DNA of 64,000 nucleotides from Cryptomeria japonica. Taxonomy: Eukaryota; Streptophyta; Pinopsida; Cupressales; Cupressaceae. The first letter of the stretch is position 1; every line of letters begins with the position of its first letter. Shown here piece by piece: positions 58,480 to 64,000 of the stretch. The position numbers and the translations under genes are program-made. The notes under the pieces were generated by a model. The model ran no database searches, was not told the origin of the DNA, and saw only the letters and a program-made list of their open reading frames with translations. The stretch is from assembly GCF_030272615.1 (NCBI RefSeq), contig NC_081407.1, positions 146,135,744 through 146,199,743 of the forward strand. Reading direction: 5' to 3'.

Positions 58480-59720
58480 TGGCTTATGGTGGATATGTTA
58501 CATGTTGAAAATCAAAATTTATGGGTTGATGTTGATGGCTTTGATGGAGAGATGGGATCCAAATACATCTACCTTCTACCTTTCTGTTAGAGAGATGACA
58601 GTCACACTTTAGGATGTATATCACACCTTACAACTATCAATGTGAGGGAGGACCATTAAATATTAGTCACATCACTCATGAGAAGAGATGGGGAAAGATT
58701 GGGCATATTGCACTGGTAGAGAGACTCTTAGAGAGTCAAGGGGTCAGATATTGATTTGATGGTTATTACATCTGACAGGTGATATCCCATTGGTTAGGAG
58801 GCTTATGATTGATACAATGGTACTAGCCATATATCTAGATGGTCAAGGCACTCACATGCATGGGGGACTGACCTATACCATACGTGAGATGGGGGACCAC
58901 CATAGTGTGTTCTCCTGGAGGCATAGCATGTTAACACATATCTATCATGTGATTTAGGAGACTTTTTATTATGAGGGTAGGAGCTTGATGACATGTACTC
59001 TCCTTTAGGCTTGGATGTTCAAGAGCATAAGATGTACGAGACCCATGGGATTTTCTATAGAGATTGCCTTTGAGGAGCCTCGAGTGCATGTGTATCCATG
59101 CACTAGATCATGACAAAGAGGAGATTTATTATATTGTAGAGTTATGATATACCATCTACAACATGTTGATATCATAAAGAGGCCCTATAGATGAATGTAT
59201 GATTGGGTATAGAAACATGTACAATTATGAAAAAAATGCAGGATGAACATCTATTGGAGGGTCACCATAGTTACATCATCATCACATTTTATTTTGATAA
59301 AGTGATGAGGCAGTTTGGTCTAGAGTAGGGCTATCCCATAGCTGTATCAATCTACATATGACACTCACAATTACATGAGACTAGGAGTCTTTCCCAGACA
59401 CACATCATAGGATGTAGAGATCACTCATGATGAGGAGGAGAGACGTGATAGATATTCCCCCTCACTCAAGGATGGCATAGGTGTATAACATATATAATGG
59501 ATACTATAAGGCTACATATCTAAGATCCATATTTTATCTAGACCATCTGAGAGGGAATATTGAGCCATGGGTGAGACCAACAGGCTCTCATAGTAAGGAG
59601 GGGGGAGATTAGGCATTCAAGAATCCTAGTGAGATAGACAGTGAGGTGTAGAAGTAGGAGGAGGATCAGGAGAAGGATGAGAGTGACACTCCTAAGCATC
59701 TGAGGGATGAGATTTGAGAT
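58480..59720 (+). pseudogene. Plant mobile domain (PMD)-type pseudogene
   Basis: + strand, changing frame: ALMERWDPNTSTFYLSVREM then TVTL-stop-DVYHTLQLSM, which match the PMD hallmark (LVERWRPETHTFHLPxGEMTITLxDVxxxLGLPxxG). Later GGLTYTIREM, then SWRHSMLTHIYHVI, then AWMFKSIRCTRPMG match the domain's Trp-rich middle. An acidic tail (EDEEEDQEKDESD near 59650) follows. By family knowledge, PMD proteins are found as host MAIL1/MAIN-type proteins and inside transposons. Stops are mostly TAG/TGA. It is dead in this window. Confidence 0.65.
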
Positions 59721-59729
59721 ACTGACCCT

Positions 59730-61170
59730 CCACCATCAGAGGTTGGAGGATAGGGTGCAAAGGTAGAGGAGGATGACATAGCCTTATATAGGCCTACCTC
59801 AAGGATATGCAAGTCATCGTCTTATATGTTATATTGTTGTTTTTTTATGGTTGGATTGATCTGATTGAGCATGGATTTTATTGGGGCTTCTTCTCTGATC
59901 AAAACTCCTTTAGTTTGTGTTTTCTCTACAGGACCCAAGGTAGGGTTTTGAGACCCAAATGTAGTAGAATGATTAGGGTGTCTGCAAGAAGATGTATCCA
60001 CATTTTGGCCAAAAAGTGGAAGTGTTTTCCCTATTTTTTAGATTTCACCCTATTTGACCTAAAAAATTAAAGAACTTAAAGAATGAATCTTGGAAAAAGT
60101 CAGTAATAGAAAATCTAGTCCTCAAAGTCTACTTTCCAAATATGTAATTTATTTTAATACCCATATCTTAAAAATTAAGTTTGAATAGGCATTACTAAAA
60201 CCTATAGTTTAAAAGTCACTTTCCAGGACCATGCCATGCCCATGTACGACAAGCATAATTTGACCTAAATGAAATTATTTATCTTAATCCTTTTGGGAAA
60301 AGACCTGTAACTTACTCACCTTTGATGAGGATATTTTTTGTAATTTTTTTCTGTGTATATTTTTTTGTTAATTTTTTATTGGACATAATCACTGTTTTGA
60401 AAAATCCCCATGTACGAAAAGCATAATTTGATCTAAACTGAACATTTTTTTATTATTTTTTTAACTGTATAGAATTGTCTCTAGTTTGATGTCATATAAT
60501 TTTTTTCCAAAAAACTTAAAGACAAAAAAGTTATTAAAAAACTAAAAAAACATGTTATTTCAAGTTTATGGACCTCTTTCATTAGAAATTATTTTAAAAA
60601 TAAAAATATTGATCCATTCTTTCAAAAATTACATGATTGGAATCTAGATAATATGTATTGTAATGGGTTTTAATTGTTTAGAAAATTTATGAAATTTAGG
60701 TGTTCAAATATATTTTGGATGTCATTTTTTTGTATTTATATTGATTTGGCCTTCAAGTTGCAGGTCAAACTAGGTCCGAGCCTCTGTTTCGACTCTCCAA
60801 ATTATTTTCCAAGCCAAATTCCAAACCTAGATTTGGGCCCACAATCATTTTTTTTAGAAATGGTATACCGTATTAAAAACGGGATCCTGTTTGAGATACA
60901 AGATCTCGTTTCATTTTTTAATTAATTAAAAATGGCCAAACGAAATAGGATCCCATTTCAAATTAAAACGAGATCACATTTCAAATCAAAACAAGATCCC
61001 ATTTTATTTTTCATTGAAATAAAAAAGGTATAAAAAGGCATTATTCGAGTTGATAAATGTCTTTTTATGTGCAACTTTTTATACAATATTTTATGATCTA
61101 GTTGTCCTTTGGATGCTCTTTTGTTCCAATTTTAGATCCATTTTTTGAAGGTGGCAGTCATTGCATTATT
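59730..61170. other. Spacer with repeated GATCTCGTTT/GATCCCATTT words
   Basis: No convincing gene. 60870-61010 repeats AACGAGATC(A/C)CATTTCA-like words four to five times on both strands, about 200 bases before the start of the second transposase copy. Confidence 0.6.
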
Positions 61171-61178
61171 TTTTAGTC

Positions 61179-64000
61179 ATGGGGTCTAATCAATGTCATA
61201 AGAAGAAACAGAGGAGGCAAATGGTTGTCGAGGAAATTCAAGCAAAAAGAGAGAAGGAGGCCAAACATTAAAGAGATAGAAGAATGAGGATTTGACAAAT
61301 GAATAATCCTGACGCTTTTGGATCCACAACAATGGAAGAGACAAACATTTAAGATTATGCCTTGGGGGATAAGATGGATGTAGATGATGCAATTATGGAT
61401 GATGTTGATGTGGATGATACAATTATGGAGAATATTCTAGGTACTATATCCTCAAATCTAGGTACATCTTCAAATTATCCAAGTATATCTTCAAATCCTT
61501 CTCAGAAAGACATGGATAATGTGATTATAGATGATATTCATGTTGATGATTTAGTTGAAGCTAGATATACCAATGTTGAGATTTATAGAATTGTCCATGA
61601 CTCTAAAATGAAGCAAATTAGAGATATTGAAAATGAAAATCCTCCTATTGTTGAAGATTGGGAAAAAAAAATTATAAAAATTGAAAAAAATGTTTTTGAT
61701 AATCTTCCTGGTAAAATTTCATGGAGATAGATAAGAACTTATGCTAATAGAATATACAAAGATTTTTTTTTTTGAAATAAACTTGCAATTCAATTTCAAC
61801 TGGTGATGCAATCGATGAGAATGTGGAAAATGAGGAAAGTGATGAAAAAAATAGGGATCTTTATGAAACCTACAAAAAAAGATGAATGAGTTAAGAATGT
61901 TATGTCTACTGTTGCAAGTGTCATTAAATCTTTTGGAATAATGAGTCGATCTAAAAATAAAAATGCGGCACGATGAGCTATAACAACTGCTATAGTGAAT
62001 AAATCAACCTTGAATAAAAGGATGGTAAGAAACATTAGTGGAATTTTAAAGATGCATCCTAAAACATTGGTTAGAGCACCTAAAAGAAGAGAAAGTAATG
62101 AAAATGATCCAATCAATCAAAGTTGGAGTTTTAGTGGTAGACTTCAAAGGTTAGATATGAAATTGAATATTGAAGTGAAATATTTGATTGAAAAGTTTTG
62201 GCATGACAATACAAGGGTATCATCTAATGCTATAGATGTTCTAAAGTTGAGAGTAGGGTCAAAATTTCATCACCCTCATCCAAAACACCTATTAGACATA
62301 ACTCAAATTGAATTTTATAAAAAAAAATTGGATGAAGCTGTGTTACTTGGAAATATTACCATAATTTAAAGATCATTTGAAAAATGCAAGCCCTGGTATG
62401 TGAAAATTAATAAGAAAAGAATCTCTTGTTGTAAAACACACATGCAATTTTGTTACTATTATGATGTTTTTCAATACATATGTTAGTTTTTGCATAGTAA
62501 CATGCTTATCCGAGAGTGTGGTATTGATACGCCACTAAAATCAATCAAGGAATTTGTAGCAAGTTTATTTTGTGAAAGAACTAATGGGAAATTATTTTAT
62601 TTACATTCATGTATCTCTAGACAAAGTTCTAGTTGTGGCAATTTTCCATCACTAGTAGAATGTATGCGTGAGAGTAGTGAAACTGATTTTGGACAGCAAG
62701 TAGTGGATTTTATAATATTTAAGAATGTTGAGTATCCCTTAAAGGATGGGAAAATAGGAAAGCATGTCGATTTAATCACAGAAAAGGTTAGTGTACATGC
62801 ATTCATGTCATAATTTAAAAGTAAGATTGCACCAAAATATGTGACACACTCTCAACATGTCACATGGCTTGATGCTCAATTTTCCACATGTAGAATTTAT
62901 TTTCTAGTTGGAAGTATACTATCAGTGGTGGACTTTGTGGAAAACTATACTCTTAAGCCACAAGAGGAAATTCAATCTGAGTATTACAATTCCTGTCAAC
63001 TTTCTCTTTTTGTTCATATTGTTTATCAACATGCAAATGATAGCACATAGGATGATAGAAAAATATTAAGGGAGTACCATTTCTATGTGAGTGATAATTG
63101 GATGCACTCGTTAGAGTTTGTTCAATATTATTTCAACATATTTTACAAAAATATAAGAGAAAGAGGAATCCAGATTACAGAACATCTTATATGGTCAGAT
63201 AATTGGACAGGACAATTCAAGAATGCTCGAATGTTTTATTGGTTAAGGAAGGCTCACAAGGAATACAATATCCAACATATATGGATTTTTTTTGGAGATG
63301 GACATGGCAAAGGAAAACATGATGGAGTTGGTGCATGTGTTATAATAATTCCTACTAGAGGGAAATTAAAATTTAAAGATAATGTAAAATTTAAAGATGC
63401 ACGTGCAATTGTAGATTGGTACAATACAACATTATCTACTAGATTAGGTGTGAACTCTACAATTCAATGATTTTTTTGGTTAGTTGAAGAAGAGAACATT
63501 GTACCATGGATTCAAAATGGCATTCATTTAAGAGTTCAAATGCAAGAACATGGACTATGTGAACAAGTAAACTTACATGTTTTTGTCAGTTTTGTATTTC
63601 ACGTAATTTTGATGTATGTGAGAATACTGAATGGGTTGAAGATTGGAATCAAAGATCGTTGACTCCTACTTAGATCAAATTGACACAATTGAAGATAATG
63701 ATCAACTATTTGTATTAGATGATTATTATCGTGTTTCATACCTTGCACAAAAAGGTAAAATTTATTTTATTATTTTATTTTATTTGAATAAATATATGTT
63801 TCTAATTCATGATTAATAATTATCTTCAAACTTATATATAATTAATTTATAAATTAAATGGTGAAATTTAATTAGAAATTAAATGATAAAATTAATTTTA
63901 TTTGTAGGACATGTTTATGTTGTTGTTGCACCTAAGGACAATGATGAGGAAACAGAATATTGGTTGGCTTGATGTGTTGAGACTAAACACAAATTAGTTA
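61179..64000 (+). pseudogene. Second DDE-like transposase copy, decayed, cut by window end
   Basis: Starts at ATG 61179 with a basic segment (MGSNQCHKKKQRRQ), like exon 1 at 38094 but apparently without intron 1. Aligned blocks: YLIEKFWHDNTRVSSNAIDV (copy 1: SFWNGNTHPSSNSRDV), CCKTHMQFCYYYDVF, SSSCGNFPSL, ILSVVDFVENYTL, EIQSEYYNS, HLIWSDNWTGQFK (Asp at 63198), GDGHGKGKHDGVGACV, ARAIVDWYNTTL, then CFCQFCISRNFDVC. The intron 63755-63907 (GT-AG) lies exactly where copy 1 has intron 3 (QKG|HVYVVVAP against KKG|DIFAVIAE). Multiple stops and frameshifts. Protein similarity is moderate, so the two copies are not recent duplicates. Confidence 0.8.

Noticed and set aside
59807-60070. 87-codon plus-strand frame after the PMD relic
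   Set aside because: Hydrophobic low-information frame without motif. It starts in the PMD tail region and is likely chance.

Overview
This window looks like plant nuclear DNA. It is AT-rich and has spliced genes with GT-AG introns, plant-type Ty1/copia elements whose primer-binding sites match initiator tRNA-Met, plant L1-type LINEs, a plant-mobile-domain relic and one plant-like RING-H2 gene. The density of old, nested, decayed elements and the long gene-free stretches fit a large TE-rich genome; a gymnosperm is my best guess, not proven. I see no tRNA, rRNA or CRISPR, and no bacterial-type operon.

Layout. 1-6590: copia element 1 (+ strand), with gag-pol broken by stops and an in-frame 639-bp tandem duplication. 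6591-8096: a related LTR in inverted orientation. 8097-12245: LINE tail, copia scraps and an LTR fragment. 13660-15366 (- strand): a decayed ORF with an EVTGL motif beside a LINE RNase H. 16640-23900 (- strand): an old LINE (ORF1 and endonuclease) apparently split by about 4.3 kb of unexplained sequence (18.1-22.4 kb). 24-29 kb: very AT-rich DNA around the only intact host-like gene, a RING-H2 protein (25957-26871, -). 29040-35280: a nearly complete but inactivated LINE (-). 35688-49882: copia element 2 (-), bounded by two 1.3-kb LTRs and a near-match 5-bp target duplication; most of its pol is missing and in its place lies a DNA transposon of about 10 kb (37878-47991). 51135-57200: copia element 3 (-), with RT split by a 1-kb TIR-like insertion. 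58480-59720: plant-mobile-domain pseudogene. 61179-64000: a second, more decayed copy of the DNA transposon's main gene, cut by the window end.

The most interesting part is the 10-kb DNA transposon. Its main gene (38094-42146, +) can be read as five exons with four introns, all phase 1, encoding about 924 residues. The protein has a DDE-like motif series (VVDFAENY ... WS[D/N]xxxxQFK ... GHGKGxHDGVGA) and Cys/His clusters. The second copy at 61-64 kb keeps the motifs and the position of intron 3. A convergent second gene (45059-43100, -) keeps one frame for about 520 codons although it holds 11 stops, all TAG or TGA. These are best explained by C-to-T decay of CAG and CGA, as expected at methylated CHG and CG sites. 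The right side carries a 1.9-kb array of TAAGGGGTC hairpin repeats and a cluster of GTTCGAGCGAAC-like motifs matching the termini. I cannot assign this transposon to a named superfamily from sequence alone.
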